From Hericium rajendrae (lineage: Eukaryota; Basidiomycota; Agaricomycetes; Russulales; Hericiaceae), in contig CM065890.1 in assembly GCA_033439255.1 (NCBI GenBank), positions 1,612,001-1,676,000 on the forward strand: a stretch of DNA of 64,000 bases. Reading direction: 5' to 3'. The notes beneath the pieces were generated by a model. It saw only the letters and a program-made list of their open reading frames with translations, made no database searches and was not told the origin of the DNA. This document shows positions 24,191-36,459 of this stretch, in pieces. The translations under genes were made by a program, and so were the position numbers. Numbering within the stretch: the first letter of the stretch is position 1; every line of letters begins with the position of its first letter.

Positions 24191-25356
24191 ATGGCTGGTT
24201 CAGCAGGGCAGCCGTTCACGGTCAATGATTCTGATCCTAATCTCGAGTACAAGCCCGGCAAGAATAGTTGGGGCTCGTTTCCGACGAAGGCCAACTTAAC
24301 TGGTAAATTTCCTAAGGTAAAGGGTGCGTCGGTCCAGCTGAGCTTCTATGGTGAGTGTATGCTATCTATCGCAGTCTCATCATCGCGGATTAACTGCGAT
24401 TACGATCGTAGGAATGGATCTGTCGGTCACTGGTTTTTATTTCAAGAAGAATGACACCCTCCACTATACCCTCGACTCGAACTCGTCTTCCATTACTGTT
24501 CCATCCACGCCGAGCACTTTTTCCATTTCACCGGCACTACCTTGTGCACCGCACATCATCGAGCTGCAGCCGCAGCAACACTTCATGTTTCAGTCCATGC
24601 AATACACGCGGTGTGACACCGTTTCCGTTCTTCCCCAGGCGTCGGCCTCGCTCGTGCAATCCAGTTCCTCGACGCCAGCAGCTTCTGCTACGTCGAACGC
24701 TACCGCTCAAGACAGCGCGGCCTCCTCCCGCTCCCTACGTCCGACCACGATCGCGGGCATCGTGGTGGGAAGCGTGTTGTTTCTGATCGCTTTGTCACGC
24801 TTCTGTTCTTCTTGTGGCGAAGGCGACGGCGGCGACAAGCACATCATCCGTCTGCGGCATATATGGCCTCGCTGGAGCGTAAGTCCAATGCTACTCGGTC
24901 AAACATCCATGCAAGTTCTGATTGCTATTTCTAGGAACGGCGAGCAACGAAGGCCTCTTCAATCACGGTACCACCATGTACAGGAGTGATACTAAAGACC
25001 CTCTCACCGCGACCGACGATCCCGGGTCCTCCTCCTGGGGCGACGAGAAGCAGAATGCAGTGTTGCCCTCTGCACGGCGGGTACCTGCCCTGACTCGAAA
25101 GACTGGCCGCGCCGCCCGGACGGCTGTAACGAACCGCACATCGGGCGCGCTCGAGGACGAAATAGGGTCGCGGCGGTCAGTGATACTGCCACCGTATCCG
25201 GTGTTTGAAGCTATCTGGTACGTTGTAAAACATCCTTGTTCACGTATAGGTTCTGATTTTGAGGATAGATGGTGTTGGGCTGTGTCGAGAACAAGGTTGC
25301 GGTGGCTCGCGCGGGGCACGTTTATTCTATCAAAAGCGCACTGGTCGCTCATGTAA
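24191..25356 (+). CDS. Probable type I membrane protein with mucin-like stalk (Mid2-like layout)
   Basis: Exons 24191-24350, 24412-24878 and 24935-25356. The outer part starts VNDSDPNLEYKPGKNSWGSF, a pattern common in basidiomycete surface proteins. It is followed by a serine/threonine/alanine-rich stalk, a transmembrane helix (TIAGIVVGSVLFLIA...) and a basic cytosolic tail. The helix and the arginine-rich stop-transfer sequence (FLWRRRRRRQAHH) lie in different frames, so one base seems lost near 24,790. The true start and any signal peptide are probably in an upstream exon within 24,100-24,190. The role is unknown; the layout resembles wall sensors. The end at 25,356 is the first stop and may be too far. 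Confidence 0.5.
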
Positions 25357-26288
25357 ATTATTCATGCATTATCTTTTATGACTGCGGCTCCCCGTTTATC
25401 AGAAGCGTTCAATGCTGAAAAAGTGCTGCTGCTTACCAGAGACGGGGTTGTCGTATGGAGGTAAGTCATCAACTGAGCTGTAGATGTCTTGATCATCGTT
25501 CTTACCCTGATCACCTTTGTTGACAGACGCGAACAGCTGGGGCAGCGTCATGCATCGCCAATCGGTCTTCACACGTCTAGAAGCCACGGGCTTGGCGTTG
25601 AACGACAACGGGTGGTGACTGGAGCGTGATGGCGCATCTTGTCCACGGCATGAGGACTAGTGCAGGGCTTTCGGGCACGCTGAGCCTGTTCTGCATCAAA
25701 TTTTCGTTGTTTAGCTACCAATCTTCAAAACGGGAGGCAAATCTGTTCGTCGGCATCACAATAGATTCATCTTGCTCGACGATGTGTTCCAATCGCCGGT
25801 AGCATGCAACGCTTTGTCGACGCAACGGTCGCAACAAAAGTTCAGAGCGTCGTTCGTCCGTTCATTTGTTTGCTGGATTCTGAATCACAATTGTGCGATG
25901 GACATGTGCATTATCTCTGGAACGAGATCACTTAGAGATGCCGCACAATGAGTAGTGTAGAATGATGCATTATCCATCGTTGTCATTCAGCTCGAGACAC
26001 ACCGAAGTAGCTTTTCCTACATGCAGATTGGTCCCGACATGGAGACCGAGAGAATATCGGCCTCCTTGTGTCCCATGTACGGCACCGAGAGCCGGTATCG
26101 AGTCGTTTCGTTCCGCTTGCGGTATGCGTTGTGGAGGAAAAGGCCAAAGAAGACGAGCAACTCACGGAGTTGGCCGCGGCACGATATCGAGTTGTCCATC
26201 GATAACACGACTCTTTCTCTCAGCGACCACAACTCCCATTGTGTCTGTCGCTCGAGTTCGTTCTGTTGACCCGCCCGACGCTAGCATC
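25357..26288. other. Intergenic region, no gene recognised
   Basis: 0.9 kb. A 69-codon minus-strand frame (25608-25399, with DIYSSVDDLPPYDNP) and several plus-strand frames are open, but none shows a family, splice pattern or start context that I trust. The frame of the helicase gene stays open upstream to 25,962. Confidence 0.35.
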
Positions 26289-29043
26289 ATGCACTCTCCA
26301 ACTCCATCATCCGACTCCAACAACCACATCATCGAGCAGAACTGCATCGGCGCACCGGTGCCGCCCATCGAGGTCCATGTCAGGCGCGAGGAGAAGATGG
26401 TGCCGGCTGACTTCAACTGGCTGCTGCCCTCTGGCCCGAATTCTCTCCGTTCTGTTGGTATATCACCCGCCTATCGTGCCGGTGGCAAGACGCTTGCGGC
26501 GTTAGCCCTCGGTGTTGAGTCCCGCGTCCTCATCATCCGCTTCTTTGACCTACAGCCAGAGAAGGTCGAAGACTCGAAAGATCACCAGTGGGCCAATGGT
26601 GCACGCAAGGCACTTGAAAGCCGTATCCTCTGCCGTGATGACCTATCCATATATGCTTTTGATCTTGGTGATCTCAGCCTTCTTCTTCATTGTCTTTGTC
26701 AGCTCCATCTAGCCAATGGTGTTGACATACAATCAGCTCTTCCAGTTCCTGGCCAGTCACGCTCTCCTGCAGAATCTGTGAAGTATGCAATTGGGGATAA
26801 CTACCCAGTTTATGAGGAGAATATCACTACATCTTTTGAGCAGTGCTCATATGATCTCAAGCTTCTTGCTTCTTTTGTACAGCGAGCTTGGCTATCATCT
26901 TATATCTCCATGCTTGATGATGTTCAGGACTACTTCTACAAAGCTCCAGGATCAATACTCATAGATTTTCTGATAAGGTAAAATTTCATAGTATTCTTTG
27001 TCAAAGCTTTCACTAATCTGTTTAAAGATGCTTGACTTTTTAAGCAAGACTGCTCAAGATTCTCATCTACTTGGACAGATGAAATCTGATATCATATCAC
27101 ATGATTTTATCTCTGTCTGGGACTCTAAGACCAATAGTCTGCAAGCAAGTGCAGGAAGATATCAGAATCATTTTGTAAAGTCATCCTTTCAGGTATGTTG
27201 CATATAATAAATTATCTATATAATTTTATTTATAAACATTTGTTTTTCAGAAAATTCAAGTACAGATTGAGGGTGATACTTATACAGTCTCTGGCAATGC
27301 TGCTAAAGTCAAGGGACGATCAGCCAAGATTTCTACCACAAGTGATCTTTCTGAGAAAAACATTACATCTATCTCTTCAATTGGTTCTCAAAGAGCTACT
27401 CAAGCTGAAACTAAGCGCACTTTGACCATTCTTCACACTCTTCAGGGCTTGATACTCCTTTCTGACAATCCTTTTCTACAATATATTTGGGGTCTTTCTG
27501 ATGCTGTTGTATGGCCTAAATTTTCAGCACAAATACTCAAGCCTATTTCCATCACTTCTCATCCTAATTATCCTATCAACAATTCTCAGTCTCTTGCTAT
27601 TCAACAGATGCTTTCCTTTTCCTCTAACTCAAGAGTTTGTTTGGTCCAAGGCCCTCCTGGAACTGGCAAGACTACTGTGATTGCCACATATGTGCTATCT
27701 GCCATTGCTGGTGGCTATAGTGGGATCTGGCTAATTGCTCAGTCCAATGTTGCTGTAAAGAATATTGCTGAAAAGTTGGTCAAGATGGACTTTGAACAGT
27801 GGAGGCTGGTAGTATCTCAAGATTTTCATGTAGGCTGGTAAGTCTTTCTTTAATTTTAATTTGAATAATTAACAGCATTATTATAGGCATGAACATCTGT
27901 ATGGAAAGATTCAACAGAATGTCATCAACACAGATGACTTTAGATTTGCAGCCAAAAGTTAAAAGATACTAAAGTCATTCTTAGCACTCTCAGCATGTTA
28001 TCAAATGCACGTCTCAAAGGAGCAGGATTTTTCAATGCTGTTCCTATGCATACTCTTATCATTGATGAAGCTAGTCAGATTGAAGTTGGAGATTATACTT
28101 CTGTCTTTTCTCAGTTTGATACTCTCAAAAAAGTTTGTTTTATTGGAGATAACAAGCAATGTAAGTTTTTATCTTTTTATTTATTTATATTTGTACTGAA
28201 ATGTATTACTTTTAAGTGCCACCTTATGGACAAGAAGATATTGAAAACTTAGAAAGTATCTTTGAAAAACCTCATCTGCATGAATCTGCACTCTTTTTGG
28301 ATACTCAATGTGAGTTTTTTTTAAATATAGGTTCAAACAATATAATCTTTTTTTTCATTTATATAGACAGAATGCCCTCTCAAATTGGAGATTTTATCTC
28401 TGAACATGTTTATGAAAACAAATTATTGTCATGGACTGATCATCCAGTAACACCTTCCACATCAGCTTGCCATTTCATTGATGTTGCAGATGGCAAAGAA
28501 CACCACTATGGAACTAGTTGGATGGTGAGTTTATTTATATTTTTTAATTTGTCAATTCACCTTTAAAATTACAGAATGATCAAGAAATTTATGCTGTGGT
28601 TCAGCTTGCTGAATTGCTTCAAAAAGCATCAAAATCATTCAAGATTATCACACCTTATGATCCTCAGAGGACTGCTTTAGAGAAGGCTTTGGAGGAGAAA
28701 GGCTTAGATTGGAGCAACAAGTGTTTCAATGTTGACTCATTTCAAGGTTTTTCTTTATCATATTATCTAAGATTGACTTGTACTGACTTTATATTAACTA
28801 GGAAATGAGGATGATTTTATCATCATTTCTCTGGTTAGATCCAGAGACCTTGGCTTTCTGGTCAACCTTCGCAGGACAAATGTTATGCTGACCAGATGCA
28901 AGCGTGCCATGTACATCTGTACCAGCAGGGCTTTCATGGATGGTAAAGGGGCAAAGACACTGGTGGGCAAGATGGCAGCAGCCTTTGGAGAGAAGGCATG
29001 GTTGAGCATGAAGGATATTCAGGAGGGTAAGCTGGGAATGTGA
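26289..29043 (+). CDS. UPF1-like superfamily 1 helicase with an N-terminal exonuclease-like segment
   Basis: Proposed exons: 26289-26977, 27045-27192, 27251-27837, 27887-28160 (frame slip inside), 28217-28309, 28367-28524, 28575-28746 and 28802-29043. The helicase has Walker A GPPGTGKTT (27,650), IIDEASQIE, GDNKQLPPY, YRMPSQIGDF, VDSFQGNEDDF and LRRTNVMLTRCKRAMYI. These are all the SF1 motifs of UPF1/DNA2-type enzymes that unwind RNA or DNA with ATP. The first 230 residues (VLIIRFFDLQ..., FDLGDLSLLLH..., SAESVKYAIGDN) are reminiscent of a worn DEDD 3'-5' exonuclease fold, but catalytic acids are not clear. A one-base slip at about 27,957-27,964 puts a TAA in frame. From about 26,640 the gene is far richer in A and T than its neighbours. 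Confidence 0.8.
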
Positions 29044-29249
29044 AGAAAGAAACTTAACATAGGGGAGGAGGAGGGGTGTAAGGATGGGAAACAGCTCTAC
29101 ATGTATTTGATTATGCCATATGACCTATGACAATTATGCCACCTCACTCAGTCTCCGAAAGTTGACGAAAGCATTGAATGTCTCATAAAGTAATCCTGCT
29201 TAGATGGACAAGCAATAATAAGTCTGTAATTGAGACAACACAACCCACT

Positions 29250-31627
29250 TCACAATCCAAGTCCCTCAGCACCACCAAACAATCTCCCTCCAAGCCCCGC
29301 AAGTGCGCCAAGCATCTTTCCGGCCCGCTTCCACTCACCCTCCAGTCCGCCTGCACTCGGGCCCCCACCACGCGCATGCATTCCATACAGCGACACGGCC
29401 ATCGCGACGCCGAGCACAAGCGCAGCACCCGCGAACATCGTCCTGCGCTCGACGACAGCACCGAAGACCGGCCGACGATGCTTCTGGAGCTTGCGCCTGC
29501 GACGACCGCGCTTGCCTGACGTGTCCTCTTTATCCTTTCCAAGCCGGCGGCGGCGTGCTCCGAACCAGCCCTTCTCATCATCGCGCTCGTCAGAGGAGTC
29601 GGATCTGGCCTTCTCTTCGTCCGCGGAGAGCGACTCGTCGTGCAGCCCTCCTTGCAGGACGATATCACGCCCGCTCACGACAATGGCTTCTGCGACTATG
29701 TCGGAGGGCAGTGCTGTAGCGTCTTCCGACCAGGTATGGACGACGCTGGCAGGACCCATCGTCTGGTCGACGAGCAGCGCTGGATGCGTAGGTGGATAGA
29801 GCTGCATCAGGGTATCTGCATGTTTCAGGAGGTCGGAGAGCACGCGCGGTTCGCGCCTGGGTGCTGGTGCCGGTGAAGGTGAGCGCGACTGAGATCGTGA
29901 AGGCGGTAAGGGTATGTCGTGTGGTGCTAATGGCAGTCGTGGATGAATGAGATATGGCGGTACTGGTGCGTCACCGAAATCGGGTGGTGAGGGCGTTTGT
30001 GGAGAAGAATCCGTGGCGTCATCCACGGTAGGCTTAGAATCTGAAGCGAAGACGTCCGAAGGACGCTCTGAGGCTTCTTCGGAAGATTGCTTCTGTTCTG
30101 AAGGACCGACATCATCGCCTTTCCGTTCGTCCACTTCTGAACTGGCGTTGGACAGATACTCTGAAGCATTCAAAGGACCAATCTCATCTGCATCACCACA
30201 GATCTCCTCGCAGCACTCAGCCTTGACTGCGCCTGGTCCATCGGTCACAGGCTTCACAGCGTCATCTTGAGGGTAGCCGTCATTCGCCGTCTTGACCATT
30301 CGTTCTTCCGCAACGCCATTCTTCTCGGTAGGGACCTTCTCTTCTTGCTCTCCTTCGATGACCACTTCGTCGATCAGTTCCGGCAAACTGGTCAGCATTG
30401 AATGTATCATCCCGTCCTCACCCTCCTGCTCAAGCCGTGCGACTTCGTCTCGACGGCTTAGCATCACCTAGAACAGTCTGTATTTGACTAAAGCCCAAGC
30501 AGATAGAGAAGATACAGCGACTTACAGCTGCGGCAAGGTAAACAACAGCGATAGGAGGACGTGTGAGCAGAAAATCGAAAACATGCTGAGCGAGAGGTAG
30601 TGTTGGTATATCATGTGCGAAGAGCGTCAACAGGTGGGAAAGCGCTGGATATGGGAGAGGCGATTGTCTATTCCATCACTAGTGGTTAAGAACTGCGTTC
30701 TACGTGATGAACGAGCGAGTTTACTTACTCTTCAAGGAGCGAGGCATAAGTTGGGTCCGCGAGACGAAGCAGACGCTGCAGGATTCTGATAATAAGGCAT
30801 GGAGATGAGCTTCTATGAGTCGAGACAGACATGACGAAGTGCATACTTCAAAAGCCCCATCAATGGTTCTAGTGTGCTGCCCATCGAGTCGCGAAGCCTC
30901 TGTAGGCTCAGCTTCTCGGCTGCAGATAACTGCACGTCCGGTGGTAGGGTGAGCATAATAATTGTGATGATGTCGTGGTATCCCTATACATGGTATGTAT
31001 GTTACGTGGCTCGATAGCGACCAGAAAGCGTGCAAACGTACCTGAAAGTAACTCAGACCTGCATGTCGCCGGAAAACCTTGACGATGAGATCATGCAGCT
31101 CGCTCTGTCGCAGTCCGCGGATCGCCAACGTTCTCATCTGTATGCATCATAAATTGAATTAGTAACTGAATTGCAATAATGTCGCGCGGGTGGATGCTAG
31201 GCGGTATGGAAGAAGGGGAATCACCTACGGGGTAAAGGACGAAGCTGCGGTCAGTGTCCAGGCGGATCTGACGCTCATCGGTATGGGGCGTGGAATCCTC
31301 GTCTTGGCCATGCACTTTCATGTCTGTGTTGGCGCTCGACACGTCTGAAGCCTCCGTGGATGCAGGAGGCTCGACGTGTAGCAATTCCGGCCTGGAGTGA
31401 AGTCGAGCATCTGTGAATTTCTAGCAGAAGCATAAATCTACAGAAAGACCTCACCAAATGTGGACCCTATCATCTCCGAATCCACCGGGCTCCAGACTAC
31501 GTCGCCTCAACGCGTCCCAGTCCAGTTTTGCGGCCGTTGCTTCAGACTGTCTTTCAGCTGCCCGCGACTCCGGGGAGTCGCTTGGCGCGACCTGCTCCTT
31601 GACACGTATTTTCGCCTCCGAATCCAT
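29250..31627 (-). CDS. TBC-domain Rab GTPase-activating protein, TBC1D20/Gyp8-like
   Basis: Exons 31627-31455, 31391-31229, 31137-31042, 30983-30847, 30785-30729, 30667-30526 and 30467-29250 give 661 residues with clean phases. The start is MDSEAKIRVKEQ. The catalytic pair of TBC domains is visible: the arginine finger in IRLDTDRSF (IxxDxxR) and the glutamine finger in SYFQGYHD (YxQ). The long last exon encodes an acidic, low-complexity region, then a basic stretch and a hydrophobic helix near the C-terminus (MFAGAALVLGVAMAVSLYGM). A C-terminal anchor is typical of TBC1D20/Gyp8, which turn off Rab1/Ypt1 at the ER. It lies near SEC23, which acts in the same transport step, though nothing suggests co-regulation. 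It shares its upstream region with the permease gene. Confidence 0.88.
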
Positions 31628-31880
31628 GCCAATAACCCTCAGATATGAGGATGACAATTGGACCGAGGACAAATGTGCGTTTGCGAGTTGGGGGAATGGT
31701 GGATACGGGCAAGAGCAAGGCGCCGCGCCGCTGGACATAGCCATCTAGCGTGGGAACGACGTACTGTCCGCAGAAGGCTATCTTACGTTCTGAAGAAGTC
31801 AGATTGAGTCGACACACGCAGTTCGCCCAATGCGCCATGATGAGATAGCGTTCTGTCCTTGTCTCCATCTGTTCGCTTGC
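31628..31880. promoter_or_regulatory. Divergent promoter between the TBC gene and the permease gene
   Basis: The two start codons, facing away from each other, are only 253 bp apart, so this stretch must hold both promoters. I see no clear TATA box. Confidence 0.5.
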
Positions 31881-34114
31881 ATGCCGACATCCAGTGAGTA
31901 TGAGGGCGACCGAAGTAACTCAAGAAGCACGTCAGTCAAGGGAGTAGATGTGGAAGTGCAGGATGCCGCGCTCGAAGAGTACGACACAGCGCATGCTCCA
32001 GAATCGCTTTCTCCGGGAGCACCAGTCGAGCACGTAGGTCCTTGTCGCACAGGTCGAAGTTATATTTACAGAAGTCAACACTGCAGAAGAATCCACTGGG
32101 TAGACAAGTCACTTTCCTCTCCGCGGTTGCTCTGAATCTCGGAGAGCTACTGGGTTCGGGGATATTCTCCGTTCCAGGAGTGATATTGAATTCAGTGGGC
32201 TCAGTTGGGCTTATGCTCACATTCTGGCTCATCGCACCGATACTTGCTTATGGTATATCTTCTTTGGCTTGGACAATCGAGATGACTGACTGTTGCCGGG
32301 ACAGTCGCGCTTCTGGCCTATACGGAGCTTGCGAGTATGTTTCCGCAGCGATCTGGAGCCGAAGTTGTCTTTCTGGAGCAGGCCTACCCTAGACCCCGAT
32401 TTTTGGTCCCTGTGGCATTCGCTGTGACTTCCGTCCTTCTTTCGTGAGTCCACTGCGATTGCGAAGAGACCCTCGCATCTGACGGCCATGCAGTTTCAGC
32501 GCAACCAATTCGATCGTTTTTGCCCAGTATGTCCTGCACATCTTCGACGTGCCTCTAACCGAATTCCGGCAAACGATGCTTGCATTGTCAGCAGTCGCAT
32601 TCTGCGTCGGAGGTATTATACTGTCGTGTTGAATCGCATATTCACGCTGATCCGACCCAATCAGTCGTTGGGATCTCTACAAAGTGGTCACTCCGCGCTG
32701 TCAACTTCCTGACATCATTCAAGGTTTTGTCCCTCATTTTGTAAGTGTCCAACTTAGCTCCTCGAATGGCGCTGAGGTCCAACAGCGTCGCCTTGACCGG
32801 CATCGCAGTCATGACAGGCATGACGCGGATCACTGATCCACTAGCCAATTTCCACAACGTCTGGCAAGGCAGCACCACCAGCCCGAACGCGCTCGCGACC
32901 GGCCTCGTGAAGACTAACTACGCATTCATCGGCTGGGCGAACGCCTTCAACGTCCTCAACGAAGTCCAAGGGTCGAATCCCGTGCGGACTGTTCGCAATG
33001 CAAGCCTTGCTTCTCTTGGCCTGGTGACCGTGCTGTTTTTTCTGGTCAATATGGCTTATATCGCTGCTGTGCCCATCGACGAGATAAAGAGCTCAGGGCA
33101 GCTCGTGGGCGCGTTGTTCTTCGAGCACGTCTTTGGCGAACACTGGGCATCGAGAGCCCTACCTGTGATGGTGGCTCTGAGTTGTATAGGCAATATCGTA
33201 GACCATTTCTTCCGTTCATGTCGCGCCAATGCTCATCCGTATTCGGACAGATCGCGGTAGTAAGTCGTCATGCCTATCATAGGTTCTCCAGTCAGCCGAC
33301 GTGCATCAGACTGTCGGCCAGGCTCGGGTCCTGCGCGAAGTCGCTCGGCAAGGTTTGCTCCCCTATCCAGAGTTTTTCGCCTCCACGAAACCGTTCGGGA
33401 CGCCACTGGCACCCGTGTCGTTGAAGTGCTTCCTGACGTTCACTGTCATCATGGCCTTACCCGCCAAAGACGCTTTCAATTTCCTCCTCGACCTCGCGTC
33501 GTATCCGAATTTGGTACGGTCTACCGTGAATTGCACATAGCAGTAATTGACACATGTGGAAGATATTCGCCGCGGCAACGGCGATTGGAGTGTGGATTCT
33601 CCGACGTCGATGTGCGCGCGCAGGTTTACCGCCATCCCAATTCCAGGTTCCAAACGCCGCTCTCTGGCTCTGGCTTGGGAACTGTATGTTCCTGCTTATC
33701 ATGCCATGGTACGTCGAGCCTTTAGTCTGTGTATTACTCGTTGTTGACTCGAGATGCAGGATACCGCCCGAGCACGGGCGTTCCGATGTATCCTTCTGGT
33801 ACGCGACGTAAGTCCCATTCCATTCTTCTCGCACACAGCAATGTCATCGTCCTGCGTAGGTACTGCGTGGTCGGACTTTTGGTTCTGCTCGTAAGTCCTG
33901 GCAATTGCACGGTAGACCGAAATATACTGAAGAACTGCAGGCATGCGCATTATATTATTACGTTTGGATCGTGCTGCTGCCTAAAGTGGGTGGGTATGAT
34001 GTGGTGGAAGAGGTTGTAGAATTAGAGAATGGTGCTCGTACGACGCATCTTGCGAGACGCCGTCGTGGCCACAGGAATGCAGAGCGCCAACCACTGCTTG
34101 CTTCCAATCACTAG
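31881..34114 (+). CDS. Amino-acid permease, APC superfamily (LAT / high-affinity methionine permease type)
   Basis: Eleven exons (31881-32033, 32072-32252, 32305-32443, 32494-32612, 32665-32740, 32786-33197, 33292-33513, 33563-33708, 33760-33807, 33860-33890, 33941-34114) give 566 residues in one frame. After a polar 50-residue tail comes GELLGSGIFSVPG, the unwound first-helix motif of LAT transporters that contacts the substrate. About twelve hydrophobic helices follow. VGQARVLREVARQGLLPYP and STKPFGTPLAPV match the Mup1-type fungal permeases. It would carry neutral amino acids, perhaps methionine, through the plasma membrane. The basic ending (LARRRRGHRN) lies in the cytosol. Introns are very short (38-94 bp). 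The junction at 33197/33292 is the least certain. Confidence 0.88.
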
Positions 34115-34434
34115 AAACCATCTGTCTATTTGTCACAATCGTCAATTCGTCCTGGACCTGGATGTATGTAGATGCCTTAAACCACTGTAGACATACCGAA
34201 TATGTGAGATACCGGCCTAGTAATTGGTTTTTCGTACAGGCTATTCATGTTTGCTGGTTATACATGTACTGGATTGCTGAGTTGAATCGACAAAGGAATA
34301 AGATCTATAGAACTTCCTATGCCTCATGAAACGTCGTTCAAACAGGAATGGGGACTTTTTCGTACAGTTGAACGTTGAACGCCGAAGACAATGCGACAAG
34401 ACAGCAGCTATCACCTCATATTTTCGTGCCACCA

Positions 34435-36155
34435 CTACAACAGGTTTCTAAGTGATGTGTGGGACTCATACAGATGTGTTGAACTCACCACGAAATAATC
34501 CACATGTGGGTAATAGTCAGGCTCAAACGCCTGAACATACGCATCTTCCCCTATAAGAACGAGGACCTCACGGTTGATCCAGTAATTGACACGACCATCC
34601 GAAACATGGCGCACGCCCGGAAAGATCGTCTTCAAGTATGCCGCAACCTCAGATGCCTTTCCGGCGGCCACCTTGTCGAGCCCTCCCAGCCACATCTTCA
34701 TCGACTCTGAGTGGGGCCGTTCGCCATAGTCCGACATCTGTATCGAGCAGTCGAGGCAGGATTCATTCTTCGTTGGCTGGAGGTTCAAAGCGAGACTCTC
34801 CAGGTTTGGGACCGCCTTTGCAAGCAAGGTCAAACCACGTAGCGTTAGTTTCGATTCTTCCTGGTATTGAGGGTATGACACCAGTTTGAGACGTTTCAAG
34901 TTCGGCCACGCAGAAGAGATGCTTCCCAGTAAGTCGTCATCGCAGAGAAGCCTTGGCAACATGATCTCGCAGACCTGCAAGCATCTGAAAGGAAAGAGGG
35001 GCTGGAGCAGCGAGGACGCCGATTGGAGAGGCTTTCGTCTCCAATGCCGCTTCTTTCCACGCGGGAAGAAGTGTGAGATGGGACAATTCATGAGGATCCC
35101 ACTGAGTGCTGATAGTCTGTAGAAAGTTTAATATGACACCGTTCCATACGGCAGTCGGATAGTAGCCGACTGTCAGATGCTGTAGTAATTTTGGATTGTC
35201 CAGGGCCAAAAGCAATGCGGTAAAAGGACCTAGCGCAGTCAAGAGGACCCCAAGCCTAGACAGAACAGGAAAGAATGGAAAGAATGGAGGACGCTGGCCT
35301 AATAGAGGAATATTCTCGCTGACCATCGTTCCCACAGACAGCTCGCGCAGATAGGGCATTATCGATAAGCGTGAAGTTGCCTGTAGATCCAAAGAGCAAT
35401 CGTTGCCACAGGACACCGTACGCATTGTCATAGGAAGCATGAGGACAGCGTTAGAGATGTCGAGGCCCTCGTGGTCGTCGAGAAAAATCCGCAACTTGTA
35501 AGTCTTTCATACCGGGACAGGACGCCAGAATTTGTCGAATAAAGGCCGGCCTCTCCGGCCTCAAGGCCACGCCAGCGACGTTAGGACCACAGAACATGGA
35601 CATTCCAGCCAGTATTCCTGGTGATCCATTACGTCGCAGGCAAGATTGAGGAGGTTTGGAAACAGAGGTGATCCATATTCAGACAGCCGGTTGCGCAAAG
35701 CTATGATCAACGAGAGATGGGTGCTCTTTTGATGGACCCGCAAATTTCGTACACGCGGCAGATAATATTTGAGCCTGTCGAGATCGGCTGTCTTGATGAT
35801 TTCTTATAAAAGTACGATTCCAGTGAGCGCGTTTTTCACAAGATACTGACTGAGCTTGACACGCACCTATGCAGTCCGCAGGCACACTATCATGCTGTCC
35901 ATAATGCTTCACGTGCTCCAGAGGCACTCCTAAGACGGTTCAAACTGGTATGAACGTTGCTAGATCGCACCATAGTTTGTCCAGGCTCGGCTCAAGAAGA
36001 AGCCTGGATGTACACGCTAATGCAGCTAGATCACGGTTGGTGCTGGGGTCGACATAATCCCTGTCGTCGAGACCAGACATTGGCTTGTCGCGAGGAGGAA
36101 TAATGAAGCCAACAATCTGGTGGACGACTTCAGGAATACACAGACAACGGTGCAT
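34435..36155 (-). pseudogene. F-box/leucine-rich protein, degraded
   Basis: The start MHRCLCIPEVVHQIVGFI... with LACTSRLLLEPSLDKLWCDL is the F-box pattern of basidiomycete substrate-recruiting proteins for SCF ubiquitin ligases. It is followed by leucine-rich segments (LDRLKYYLPRVRNLRV, FPNLLNLACDV, LPRLLCDDDLLGSISSAWPNLKRLKL) down to a stop at 34435. An in-frame TGA lies at 35942-35940 right after FIPV, and the protein changes frame near 35,590, near 35,510 and again near 35,020. One intron is likely at about 35,857-35,800. With a stop and about three slips this copy is probably dead, although consensus errors could account for some of them. It is not one of the 40-52 kb F-box cluster. Confidence 0.75.
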
Positions 36156-36459
36156 TATAGGTGGTGGGAGCGGTGATGGTGGTCGGCTTTGGCTGATAGT
36201 GAGAGCAAGGGCAGTCCAAACTACAGCAGGCTGTACAGTGTATGCGCGCGCCAAGCAACGCAACCTGGCGGACTTTGAAAATACCTAGCTGAGTATGAAT
36301 TGATGACGATTTCTGGGCGGAGTAGGAAGATTCGGCAAATGCCGACATTCGTCAGATAAGGTTAGGGCCAAGGTGGCTGTTACGCGGCTGACTAACTCTG
36401 ACCGTACCTTCACTCTCACCATCTCCTCCATCCGTTCTCTAATTCTCTAGTCCCGCATC
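36156..36459. promoter_or_regulatory. Divergent promoter region between the F-box pseudogene and YJU2
   Basis: 304 bp between two outward-facing starts. It includes a CT-rich plus strand just before the YJU2 ATG (about 36,405-36,455), a usual fungal initiator context. Confidence 0.45.

Noticed and set aside
26289-29043. Helitron helicase
   Set aside because: The motifs (VDSFQG, YRMP, GDNKQLPPY, LRRTNVMLTRCK) are of the UPF1/DNA2 type. No Rep HUH motif or Pif1-type signature is present.
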